In this document: piece after piece, positions 10,373 to 18,268 of the stretch
Position numbering within the stretch: position 1 is the stretch's first letter
Layout of the letters: each line of letters begins with the position of its first letter
Assembly: GCA_027596075.1 (NCBI GenBank)
Contig: JADGJC010000475.1
Coordinates: 1 to 23,949, forward strand
From: Rhizophlyctis rosea
Lineage: Eukaryota; Chytridiomycota; Chytridiomycetes; Rhizophlyctidales; Rhizophlyctidaceae
Length of the DNA stretch: 23,949 nucleotides
Direction: 5' to 3'
Program-made: the position numbers and the translations under genes
Notes under the pieces: generated by a model
The model's database searches: none
The model's input: the letters and a program-made list of their open reading frames with translations, nothing else
Told to the model about the DNA's origin: nothing

Positions 10373-10993
10373 TCATAAAAATATAAAACGGGAATCACTT
10401 AAACAGCCTGATGGTAGATGCAAAAAATGATGTTGAGGGTAGCGGGGTGAATGCTCGGGTCTAAAGTGCGGATCAATGACAGCAAAGTTCTTGCCCCTAA
10501 ACTTGAAGACTGGAGCAAAAACAAGACCATCAGCATTCACAACACACCTACGTAAATGAAGGAAATGAGGTGCACATGATGTGTTGTGATTAGAGCCGTC
10601 AAACATTCCAGCTTTAGATGCCCAACTCTCGTCCGACATGGGCTCTGGGAGGGTGGTTCTGAAGCACATTTCTTCTGATGCTGTCGCAGTTGCCATCGCC
10701 GGTGTAAGGCATGTAAATGTATGGGTTATGCAGTCAAGTAATACCAGTATAGTTTGCAATATCGCGACAAAGTTGCGGATCGCCTTTGAGTGAGAAGTAT
10801 GGCCATGGAGGAGGAAACGCCTTGCATCTTTCTTGCATGAGCGGGACGAGGAGATTATTTTTTCTCCCGGGTCCCTATTATGCTTCGACCGATTCGGCGT
10901 CGGTTCATCATCATAGGATGGAACGGAACTGGAAAAGGACGCAACAGCTGATGCATGAAATTGGAAGCGCCTGTGCTTATCAGGCATTCGCAA
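10373..10993 (-). CDS. Hypothetical 206-residue ORF with a hydrophobic segment
   Basis: I do not recognise the family. A hydrophobic stretch at roughly residues 72-95 (containing ILQTILVLLDC) could be a signal-anchor. It is followed by a cysteine-containing region with an N-glycosylation-type NTS and a segment reading VNADGLVFAPVFKFRG. That layout would suit a secreted or type II membrane protein, possibly a first exon. Residues before the hydrophobic segment are serine/arginine-rich and may be spurious, with a start at an internal Met more likely. A frame this long is only mildly unlikely by chance. No partner gene lies nearby. Confidence 0.3.
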   Translation of the reverse strand: MRMPDKHRRFQFHASAVASFSSSVPSYDDEPTPNRSKHNRDPGEKIISSSRSCKKDARRFLLHGHTSHSKAIRNFVAILQTILVLLDCITHTFTCLTPAMATATASEEMCFRTTLPEPMSDESWASKAGMFDGSNHNTSCAPHFLHLRRCVVNADGLVFAPVFKFRGKNFAVIDPHFRPEHSPRYPQHHFLHLPSGCLSDSRFIFL

Positions 10994-12064
10994 AAGTTTC
11001 GGATTGACCTTCTTTTCCTCCCGGCGGCATAAGAGGAGAAAGTCTTGAAAGAATTGCTGTCATTGAAAAGTCTCAAGCGGTCACTTGATTTCACAGAATG
11101 CTCTCAGGCCCAGGGAGGTTGTGCGGGTTGCAGTAGCCCGGGCGTTTTTTCTATGCTGTAAGGCATGACATTAGGTATACCGGAAGCTCCCTCTTTCCCT
11201 GGAATGCTGGGATGCATCGGATAAGCTCATTTGAATGGAAGCATAGGACGATCGTTCATATGTTAAGGTGATCCATCTTGCAGAAACAGGGCTGAGACTG
11301 CTGCGACTGACTCAAGCGACTTGAAATCCATCCTTCATGTCCGACCGATATCGAGGCGGGTCGTCACCTGTGCACGTCACATTTCTGAAGTCGCACAAAC
11401 AAGCCTTGTTAATGGGACGATGATTCCAGATCCAATTGCAGATTTTGCTTCTGCTTCCCTTTCTTCGACACTGTCTTTTCCCATTTTTCGCACCCATATT
11501 CGACCCTTCCGACCTGTCGCAAGCAAAAGGGTTGAAACATCCGCATAGTACGTAACGAAAGTGCAGCGTCGCACATCAGTGCCTGTACATCCACCGAATT
11601 CCTCCGTTGGCGCACATCCTATGCTTAGCGCGATCGGGGCTGTCGTGGACACAGTTGAACACCGATCATCAGTTACATTAAGTCGTTCGTTGGGGGAAAA
11701 AATAGAAAGGAGTTGCTCGGAGTTGCTCTCTTTCCTATCCTTTCTTCCGGTGCAAACCCGGTGCACAACCAGGACGGGATCCTCCTCGCTGCTCCGATAC
11801 AATACGTCAGACGGCATTCGGAAAGAGGTAGTACGGGATGTTTTTATAATGGTTGCGAATTTCGGCACCGAGTGTGTGGCTGCTTACGAGGCCAAGTCAC
11901 TAAATCACGTAATTGATAGCGTGTCACGATGAGTCACACACTCGTCCCTTGGGGTCCTTGTCCAACAACTCTTTCAGTCGGAAACAGCATTAAGTTATTC
12001 ATTGAAATCACACACATCACATGCCGCGTCACATCCGTGCTTTGTTCCTTCGAATGCACAATAC
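10994..12064. other. Gene-poor stretch with overlapping open frames
   Basis: Between 11320 and 11930 both strands stay open for long runs (minus 11377-11868, 163 codons; plus 11321-11548 and 11561-11932). At most one can be coding, and none shows a domain. The plus frame at 11321 begins with an arginine-containing, acid-free stretch that would pass as a mitochondrial presequence, but nothing follows to support it. Confidence 0.3.
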
Positions 12065-12091
12065 ACGACACACCAGCAGCACAACATTATG

Positions 12092-12165
12092 ACCCCGGAA
12101 GGGATTTGAACCCTCCTCGCATGATGCGTCGACGACATCAATGCGATCCCCCAAGGGACCGGAGC
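12092..12165 (-). ncRNA. tRNA-like 74-nt segment (repeat copy 2)
   Basis: It has the same architecture and exact length as 320-393. The acceptor-like stem is GCTCCGG/CCGGGGT (U-G at one position), the T-arm has loop TTCAAAT and B-box GGTTCAAATCC (12112-12102), and the central hairpin GATGT/GCATC has the 7-nt loop CGTCGAC, extended outward by TCGCAT/ATGCGA. The D-arm is reduced to CCC-TT-GGG. The preserved stems in two copies argue that the fold existed in the ancestor. A working tRNA is unlikely. Confidence 0.35.
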
Positions 12166-12244
12166 CAATTGGTTCTTTGTGACCAATAAGAGCCATTACC
12201 TATGACGCGACCGTAGCGTCTTCTCACCATAGCCAGAGTCCGGA

Positions 12245-12384
12245 AGCACTCGACCACCAGTTGGTGGGAATGCCTAGCGTCCTTGCCGAGCCAAGAGGCT
12301 CTCCACCACCAGTTGGTGGGAGTGCCGAAGCGTCCTTGCGTAGCCAGGTCCAGAGGCGCTCGACCACCAGGTGGTGGGAGTGCC
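12245..12384 (-). repeat. Three-unit hairpin array in repeat copy 2
   Basis: Units lie at 12245-12274, 12297-12326 and 12355-12384, with start spacings of 52 and 58 nt. Each is a 30-nt palindrome-like unit with core CCACCAGTTGGTGG or CCACCAGGTGGTGG between GCACTC- and GAGTGC-type outer arms. Spacers share AGCGTCCTTGC and AGCCA, so the repeat unit is the whole 52-58 nt, not only the hairpin. Confidence 0.8.
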
Positions 12385-12696
12385 GGATGTGGAAAAGTGC
12401 CATGGTAGTATGGGCTGATGCGGCGAATTCGGGCGTAGAGACGCGAGTCTGTTTGCGAATGCTGGAGGAGATGTTAGTATTCCGTATCTTTCGCGTCGAA
12501 GCTACCTAGATTACGATAGCTCACCTCTACAGCCGGAAATGAAGATGTGATCCCCCGTCGACATATCCCCGCAATCCACCATTTGGCGAAATGAGGTCTT
12601 GAGCGTATAGCAAGCAGGGAGGCGAATAGTCCTTGATCCTTGAGCCTGGTGCTTGCGTTTCGCTGTACGAAAGTCAACTCCACTACGCAAAGTGAC
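12385..12696. other. Spacer, nothing recognised
   Basis: No gene, RNA or repeat was seen between the hairpin array and the next repeat pair. Confidence 0.4.
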
Positions 12697-12780
12697 AGTG
12701 GGCCCTAGGCTCCAAAGTCCGTGCTCTCGCCACAGTGAGGCCGTAGGCCCAGCAGAGCTATCCCCTCAAACAGAGGGGAT
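12697..12780 (+). repeat. Direct repeat A ending in a CCCCTC/GAGGGG hairpin
   Basis: Diverged direct copy of 13015-13096. Shared features are AGTGGGCC at the start, CCAAAGTC, GTGCTCT, an AGGCC..AGGCCC middle, and a perfect terminal hairpin ATCCCCTC-AAACA-GAGGGGAT (12760-12780). The end hairpin recalls those near the 3' ends of Helitrons or small palindromic elements, but no CTRR terminus or TC start was confirmed. Confidence 0.65.
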
Positions 12781-13014
12781 GGCGAGCACTTCATGCGCCG
12801 CGAGGTTGATTCCCTTCTCATTTCATGGTGGATTGATGTGGACACAGAATCGAACTACAAAACTGGTGGGAGGAGGTTACCAATGCCCAACCCTTTCCTA
12901 CTCCTCCCTATCCGCCACTGGGAGCAAAGTAGCTCTGATCGCCGACGATGCAAGGCAACGCCGACAGAGCTCTTTACTTCACGCGAAGACCAACTAGCAG
13001 CACATGGTGTGAGC

Positions 13015-13096
13015 AGTGGGCCGGAAGCCCAAAGTCGTGCTCTGACTACAAGGTTAGGCCGGAAGCCCAAAGTAGCCGTCCCCTCAAAAAGAGGGG
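13015..13096 (+). repeat. Direct repeat B ending in a CCCCTC/GAGGGG hairpin
   Basis: Second copy, 318 bp after copy A. Internally it repeats GGCCGGAAGCCCAAAGT twice (about 13019 and 13057). The terminal hairpin is CCCCTC-AAAAA-GAGGGG (13080-13096). The stem is kept while the loop differs by one base from copy A. Confidence 0.65.
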
Positions 13097-14159
13097 CTGC
13101 ATTCGTGGTCACGCTCCAGCGTTGGATCCAGCTTTTATGCCAGGCAGCTCGTGCGGCACGTTCGGAAGATTCTGATATGATCGTAGTATGCGAGAATTTG
13201 CGAGGTGGAGGGAGGACATGGCTATGCGGAGCTGTGGTTGAGAACAATATATCAGCAAAAGCACAGGCACGTATCACTGCCCACCCATCCATCCATCCAT
13301 CCAAGCACAAGCATAACAGAACTCACCTATTGGAAACTCCGTGAACCGATTAGAGTTGTTCTTTCACTTGCTGAATCGGTCGGGTGACAGAATGGGACTG
13401 CCGCTTGTGGCGACTGACCGATTGGCGCTGCTTGACGGCAAGCAAGAGTTGTAGCTGAGGACGCTGCTGAATGAGTAGGTTGAATTGGTAAAACCGAGTG
13501 CAAAGTTGGTCTGTTGAATGTGCAAGACATGCAGCAGGACCATGTGGGAAAGTGAGGAAAAGCGAAGCGAGGATGGGAAGGGAATCTGAGGAGAATCCTT
13601 TCACCTGTCAATCGTCCATCACGCCATCAGACGACTGATCACTGATTATCCAATTTCATGATTCAGCGTGACAGCTCACTGTTTTCCTCTGCGATGGAGG
13701 CACAGCCGGGTATGGGAAGCCCTCACCACCACTTTCCCATACACACGCTTGGTGGCACCCCCTCGTCAACCCCATCTTCCCACGCTCATCTGCATTTTGT
13801 GCAAAGTTTGCAACCACTATTGCCGAAGAAGTACGCCTTCAGTAGTCTATACCGCGGTTCCGCTATCCTTGCACCATTCCCAGACCGGCGCGGACCTTTC
13901 ATTCCGCGGTCGCCCTAATAGGCAAGTTGCCCCTGACGGTTTTGTTTATTTACTCGAAAGGCTATGTGGGTGTCGTTGCTGCCTCTAACGCCCTTTTATT
14001 ATGCAGAGACCATAGGCGAAGCAAACTCAATAGACTGAGCTGAACAAAGAACTCGCGGTTAATATTCTCTCAGGGCCTCCGCAACGTTTCATCGTATACC
14101 ACGGCGTTCGCACCAAATAGCAGCAACATCCGGAACTTCAAGCTCGTCCTATAGTATTC
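13097..14159. other. Spacer and upstream region of the first MICAL-like locus
   Basis: Overlapping frames of 60-110 codons occur on both strands, none recognisable. A frame at 13658-13918 is rich in Ser, Pro and His, like low-complexity or untranslated sequence. The last 200 bases presumably hold the promoter and leader of the locus starting at 14160, but no core promoter element could be assigned. Confidence 0.35.
13287..13306 (+). repeat. (ATCC)5 microsatellite
   Basis: Five exact ATCC units in spacer sequence. Confidence 0.9.
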
Positions 14160-15910
14160 ATGGTTCGATATAAACCGGAAGAAGAACGCGCACTTAGGGA
14201 GTGGTGTCTGGCAAACCTGGATCTGATTCGCTCAGAACGCAAAAAAGCGTTCTTCCGTATCGAGTTCACCGAGGGTTTCGACCGTTCTGCCGAAAAGCTA
14301 TGGCGGAAGTGGCTTGCGAAAAGGAAAGATTGGTTGCGCGAAGCAGGTATCCCCGACGATGAAGCCAAGGAGGACCCCATTCGCGCAGCGCTGGAGCGAT
14401 TCTTGGGATCAGATATCCCTGTCAATGTTCTTTCCACTTTCCAGGTAGGTTTCCATTGCACACACCTACCTTCACAAAACGCGTCATTCATTCATGTGCT
14501 GTTGAGCTGATACATTCAAATTCTCTTTCACCCTCGCAGGGCTTGATCGAATCCATCTCCATCAGTACCCAAGAAACCATCTCACACACCACCCACAGCC
14601 CACTCCAATTTTACACCTTCCTCCGAAAACCACTACAAAACGAAACTCTTCGCATGGAAGCCCTCTTCCAGCTCCTGGACACCCGACTCTCCGCTCCCGA
14701 ATACACCCTCCCAGAAGCGGACGGATGCAACACGCCCCGCGCCGAACGTCGTGTTGCAATTGTAGGAGCGTCGCTTGCAGGGTTATTCATGGCAGTCGAG
14801 ATGTGTTTGATGAGACGTGATAAGGTGGTTTTGGTTGGGTTTGAAGACTTTGATGGAATTGAGGAAGGGTTGACCGTTCCTGGTATGTTCTTCCCATTTT
14901 ACCTTATGCAAAAGCACCCCGGAATTCATGACTTGTTGCCTCACTATCAGCTCGGGAGATCAACCATCTTGTTGAGAAGTACGGAGTCCAATACATCGAC
15001 GCATTGTTCGGCGAGGCGCGTCACACACACTTTACTGTGCATAGCGTATCAATTATGTTGATGAAGCTCGGACTTCTTCTCGGTGCTCAATGTAAGCCAA
15101 CATGCAAATGCCAAGACACTATACCACCTTTTATTGAATGAAACATTTTGCAGTCCTTGTAGATTCAGATCTCACGGGCATTGCTGAAGTGGATGGATCA
15201 CCGTACGACCTCATGACAGTACAAGCACATGACGGCACCGAATCCAATTTCAACATCAACACCATATCTACGCTTCCCTCACTACCCCCGTCTTCCCTCC
15301 CTCTCTCCGCCCCTCTCAAATCCCCTACCGCACCCAAAACAATATCGCAATGTTGTTTGGTTACGAAAAACCCGGTCGCACCATCAACACCGTCACGTCC
15401 ACCCAAGCACTCAAAATCCTGAACGCCGCTGGAATAACCTTCGAGTCAATCGCCTCGTACGTCACAGAAGATTCAACGGACTTTACGGTGGACGTTCGCA
15501 AGACCCATCTTGCCGCACATGGTATCTTCATCGACCCCAATCTAAAGTCCTCCTCGGCGCTCCTTCACCATGACAACGTCAACAAAGAAGCCATCAACTC
15601 CCTGGTCGAACAAATTGCTAAAATCTACAAAATATCCCCTGAACGCGAACTCCTGGTCCGCGAAACGGAGGACGGAGAAGAGGAGTCAGTAACCCTCCTA
15701 GATCTCTCCATTGGACAAATGACCTTCCCGGCCTTCTCCGTCCTGACCAAACAATTCGAAGACGGCACCGCGAAGTCCATCGTCGTTGGATTTGTCGGGA
15801 GTGCGTTGGGGACGGTTGATTTGATACAGGAGAGTGATTGGCGTCGTGTGTTTAGGGATGTTAGGAGTGTTGTTAGGGCTCTTCGTGATTTGGGGGTCGT
15901 TGAGAAATGA
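14160..15910 (+). pseudogene. MICAL-like degenerate FAD-fold protein with N-terminal SANT/Myb-like segment (locus 1, frameshifted)
   Basis: Exons are 14160-14444, 14540-14882, 14951-15091 and 15154-15910, with introns of 95, 68 and 62 nt (GT...AG). Residues 1-66 are helical and SANT/Myb-like, from YKPEEERALREW to KDWLREAGIP. From about residue 165 a Rossmann-type strand-turn-helix reads RVAIVGASLAGLFMAVEM. Exon 3 contains SVSIMLMKLGLLLGAQ, matching the MICAL family segment usually written ISIRxLQLILLKVALLLG. The later part matches the end of that FAD domain, with VVGFVGSALG where MICAL has LVGDS. Active MICALs are flavin monooxygenases that oxidise actin; here GxGxxG reads GASLAG and the Asp of GD is lost, so catalysis is unlikely. 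A frameshift lies between about 15260 and 15290, with no AG acceptor there to allow an intron. The frame ends at TGA 15908-15910, aligned with Trp in locus 2. A living gene with assembly errors is the alternative. Confidence 0.55.
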
Positions 15911-16776
15911 GCGGAAAGGGAGGAAGGTGTTGTTCAACGTCTATGGAGGTCGATCTGGGTTTGGAAGGTCGCTGTCGGCATATAATTCATGAGAATGGGG
16001 TCTTGAGTGCGCAGGTTGAGGGGATTGAGGCGGAGCGGGCGGGGTGGGTGGAGGAGAGGGAGGCGTTTTTGATTCAGATAGAGCAAGCGAGGGCAGACAC
16101 GGATGATAGCAACCAGCCGGATGAGCAGGTTGCGACTTTGACGGAGGAGGCGAGGGCGGAACGGAAGAGGAGGGAGGCGGTTGAGGCGGAATTGGCGGCA
16201 CTTCGATTGGAGAATCGGGATTTGAAGGGACGGTTGGAGGAGGTGGAGGCGGATGTGAGTGCTGCGGCCGCGAAGAAGGTGGCGGAAGTTCGCGCGGAGT
16301 TGGGCGACAAGCTTTTGCAGAAAACCGCAAAGGTCACAGGACTCCGTGCGATGGCGGTCCAGAACCAGAAAGCGGCAATTGCGCTTTTCGATAAGTTTAG
16401 GACGGTGCGGAGGGCGACGGTGAAGGAGTTGGATGATGGGATGGAGGGGTTGGAGGGGGTTGTGAACGAATATTCGGATATTTTGTTGTTGGTTGATGAT
16501 GGGGAGGGCGGGAAGAGGGTCGCTCCGGCTGCGGGACCGGTTGGTGGGTTGATTGGTAGGGGTGGTGGGAGGAGGAGGGAGGTTGTCGATGAGGGTGATG
16601 ATGATGGTGTTTGGGCTTTGGATGACGCGGCGGCGAGGCCGCGTGTGAATATGAAAGCGTGTGGCAGTAGGGAGAGTAATGGGAGGGCGGGAAACGCGGC
16701 GCAGACGTTGATGCAGCCTAGGGTGGGTTCGGTTGAGGTGCGTGGTGGTGGGGACGGGGTTGACTCGACGTTGTAG
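15907..16776 (+). CDS. Coiled-coil ORF, C-terminal part of MICAL-like locus 1
   Basis: A 289-codon frame whose ATG overlaps the stop of the preceding frame (ATGA). Residues about 35-150 are a strong coiled coil rich in Glu, Arg, Ala and Leu with heptad hydrophobics. About residues 150-195 form a further helical segment. The last 90 residues are glycine- and aspartate-rich and probably disordered. Homology to locus 2 continues across the stop in the upstream frame for about a dozen codons (EGVVQRL against EVVLKRL), then moves into this frame near 15935. The coiled coil was therefore probably once fused to the FAD-like domain. The first dozen residues of this ORF (CCSTS) may be an artefact of that shift. 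It could be separately translated by stop-restart. Codons are strongly G-biased. Confidence 0.6.
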   Translation: MSGKGGRCCSTSMEVDLGLEGRCRHIIHENGVLSAQVEGIEAERAGWVEEREAFLIQIEQARADTDDSNQPDEQVATLTEEARAERKRREAVEAELAALRLENRDLKGRLEEVEADVSAAAAKKVAEVRAELGDKLLQKTAKVTGLRAMAVQNQKAAIALFDKFRTVRRATVKELDDGMEGLEGVVNEYSDILLLVDDGEGGKRVAPAAGPVGGLIGRGGGRRREVVDEGDDDGVWALDDAAARPRVNMKACGSRESNGRAGNAAQTLMQPRVGSVEVRGGGDGVDSTL

Positions 16777-17237
16777 GGTGTTAGGTTGGGGATATGATAG
16801 ATGGGTTGTGAATAGTCTAGCGAGTCATGGGTTGGTCTCCGTAGCTCTAGGCTTGATGTTCACTCTGTATGTTGTATGTTTCCGCTTCTTCGGTTTTTTT
16901 TCTTATTTTATCCTTGCTTAATGTTTGAAAGCTTGCACTCTCTTGTATATGCCCATTGTACGGGTTGATTCAAATAATGAATTTGCGATTACCTTGCTTT
17001 TGAAATGGTTGTGAGATGTGTATGGATGCGTGGTGGTGATCATGCCGGATCCGATCGGAATCATCCTTGGCCGTGCGTACAAAGCAAAGAGATCAAAACA
17101 CAAAATACAGAGGGAGGCGAAAAAGAAAGTTGTCCAACAGCTTCTAAGGCCGAGACCCGTTTGAGCAGCGGTTTCATTGTTTACTGCCCTTAATGCTACC
17201 GCAATCAACCCGGATCATCCATCACTGAAGTCATGTG
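16777..17237. other. 3' flank of locus 1 and spacer
   Basis: Downstream of the TAG at 16774-16776 the sequence becomes T-rich, as in a 3' untranslated region. A 96-codon minus-strand frame (16918-17208) has a hydrophobic run (TTFFFASLCILCFDLFALYA) followed by Arg-Pro, but no family is recognisable. Confidence 0.3.
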
Positions 17238-17453
17238 CAAGCAATTGTACCGCGGTACATTTGCTGCCCGCAGGCCATTGGCACAAGCCCCAGAAGCCCC
17301 CAGCAGTTGATAGTAAACAGCGAGCAGAGTAACGTACATCAAAATAATGAACACAATCACGCTCAAACCCACTAAACCCCTACAAACTGTCATCAGGGAG
17401 ATAGTGAATGATCCTGAGCGGACAGTCCCATTAGTCTTATTGTTACCACCCAT
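17205..17453 (-). CDS. Hypothetical 82-residue ORF with a membrane segment, left arm of the inverted repeat
   Basis: The frame has a hydrophobic span (about residues 27-50, containing SVIVFIILMYVTLLAVYY) followed by CANGLRAANVPRYNC. The same tail, RAANVPRYNC after a hydrophobic run, is encoded by the oppositely oriented copy at 18056-18268. This could be the signal-anchor exon of an unknown type II membrane protein, or chance coding in a repeat. Function unknown. Confidence 0.22.
   Translation of the reverse strand: MGGNNKTNGTVRSGSFTISLMTVCRGLVGLSVIVFIILMYVTLLAVYYQLLGASGACANGLRAANVPRYNCLHMTSVMDDPG
17238..17345 (-). repeat. Left inverted-repeat arm
   Basis: Reverse-complement relative of 18094-18186, differing by substitutions and small gaps. 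The outer end carries the GTACCGCGGTAC palindrome (17247-17258) with flanks AGCAATT/ATTTGCT. Confidence 0.65.
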
Positions 17454-18055
17454 TCAAAAACATCACCGGGCAGATGCCTACATAGTTGCAAAAAAACAGA
17501 GAATGTTATCATATGTAATTGTAACAATACAGCGATCCGTCCCGATGAATTCCCGCACGATCGATGACGATGGACCGTGATTGACTTAAGATCCCTAAGA
17601 ATGAGTCTGTTGGGTCAGCAATAATGTCTTTATGGCCCGCGGGCCGTCACGAGCCAGCACATCATTGGTTCGAACAAGCAGTATCTTGTCCGAACAGATT
17701 GCCAAAAAGGATCACAGAACGCAATCGAATGATATGGAGAAAGGATGAAGTAATTGTTCACTTGGCGCGTATGATGGAAGCAACGATTGGAAAATCAAAA
17801 GTTCTTTAGACAGATTTGACGCGGCAACGTTTAAGTCTGAGCAAACCACCTATTGACTGACTTTTATGGCTTTGGATGGATCAAGGTATAGATGCGTGCT
17901 GCTGAGTTTCGTTCTTCCGCTACCTACTTCCCGCCCACGGGCACAAGATCATAATCGATGCATGATGTGTGCGTTACTTTTTACTGTTTTCGCCTGCGCG
18001 CATCGAAATAAGTCATCGAAAGATGGTTCGCGGTTGAGGCAACAAAAAGGAAGCT

Positions 18056-18268
18056 TTGGTCCAGATGAGGGGGTCATATAAGAACGTTCTGATGATTTTG
18101 ATATTGTCTACTGCTTACTATTTGGGCTTGAGGGCTTGTGCCAGTAACATACGGGCAGCAAATGTACCACGGTACAATTGCTGCCCACATCCTATTGGTT
18201 CACCAATTGGATCGTTTTCGAAATTCTCCTTTGTTTACCACCGTCTCAAAATGGGGACTCGGACATAG
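18056..18268 (+). CDS. Hypothetical 70-residue ORF with a membrane segment, right arm of the inverted repeat
   Basis: Counterpart of the minus-strand ORF at 17205-17453. A hydrophobic run (VLMILILSTAYYLG) leads to RACASNIRAANVPRYNC, then a serine- and phenylalanine-rich tail and a stop. The shared tail in two diverged, inverted copies is the only support for coding. Function unknown. Confidence 0.22.
   Translation: MVQMRGSYKNVLMILILSTAYYLGLRACASNIRAANVPRYNCCPHPIGSPIGSFSKFSFVYHRLKMGTRT
18094..18186 (+). repeat. Right inverted-repeat arm with 34-nt palindrome
   Basis: The terminal 34 nt (18153-18186) pair as GGGCAGCAA/TTGCTGCCC, an A-A mismatch, then TGTACC/GGTACA around a 2-nt centre. That is 15 of 16 possible pairs. 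Confidence 0.7.

Larger units (their letters stand above)
12065..12384 (-). repeat. Interspersed hairpin plus tRNA-like repeat, copy 2 (inverted)
   Basis: Reading the minus strand from 12384 down, the order matches 171-440: three hairpin units, the GACGCTACGGTCGCGTC linker (about 12207-12223), the small ATTGGT/ACCAAT hairpin, the 74-nt tRNA-like segment, and the ATAATGTTG tail. It has one hairpin unit more than copy 1. Copy 2 keeps CpG dinucleotides in the central loop that read TpG in copy 1. Boundaries are where similarity fades and are approximate. Confidence 0.75.
17238..18186. mobile_element. Possible 949-bp element bounded by inverted repeats with palindromic tips
   Basis: The left arm (17238-17345) and right arm (18094-18186) are diverged inverted copies sharing GGCACAAGCC, the CAGCAAATGTACC block and ATTTTGAT. 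The outer tips hold a palindrome, best at 18153-18186. About 750 bp lie between the arms without a recognisable transposase; the longest internal frame is 61 codons. This would fit a non-autonomous DNA element (MITE-like). The flanks show no clear target-site duplication. The alternative is a head-to-head duplication of one exon, since both arms keep a related open frame. Confidence 0.4.

Noticed and set aside
12855..13310. Long overlapping ORFs on both strands (183 and 151 codons)
   Set aside because: They span the direct repeat pair and its hairpins and show no domain. Their openness follows from composition and repeat structure.
15941..16330. 129-codon proline-rich minus-strand ORF
   Set aside because: It is the reverse complement of G-rich coiled-coil codons, so the proline richness is a shadow effect.
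17634..17645. 12-bp perfect palindrome GGCCCGCGGGCC
   Set aside because: It is isolated, not at the centre of the inverted-repeat element and not repeated elsewhere that I could see, so probably incidental.
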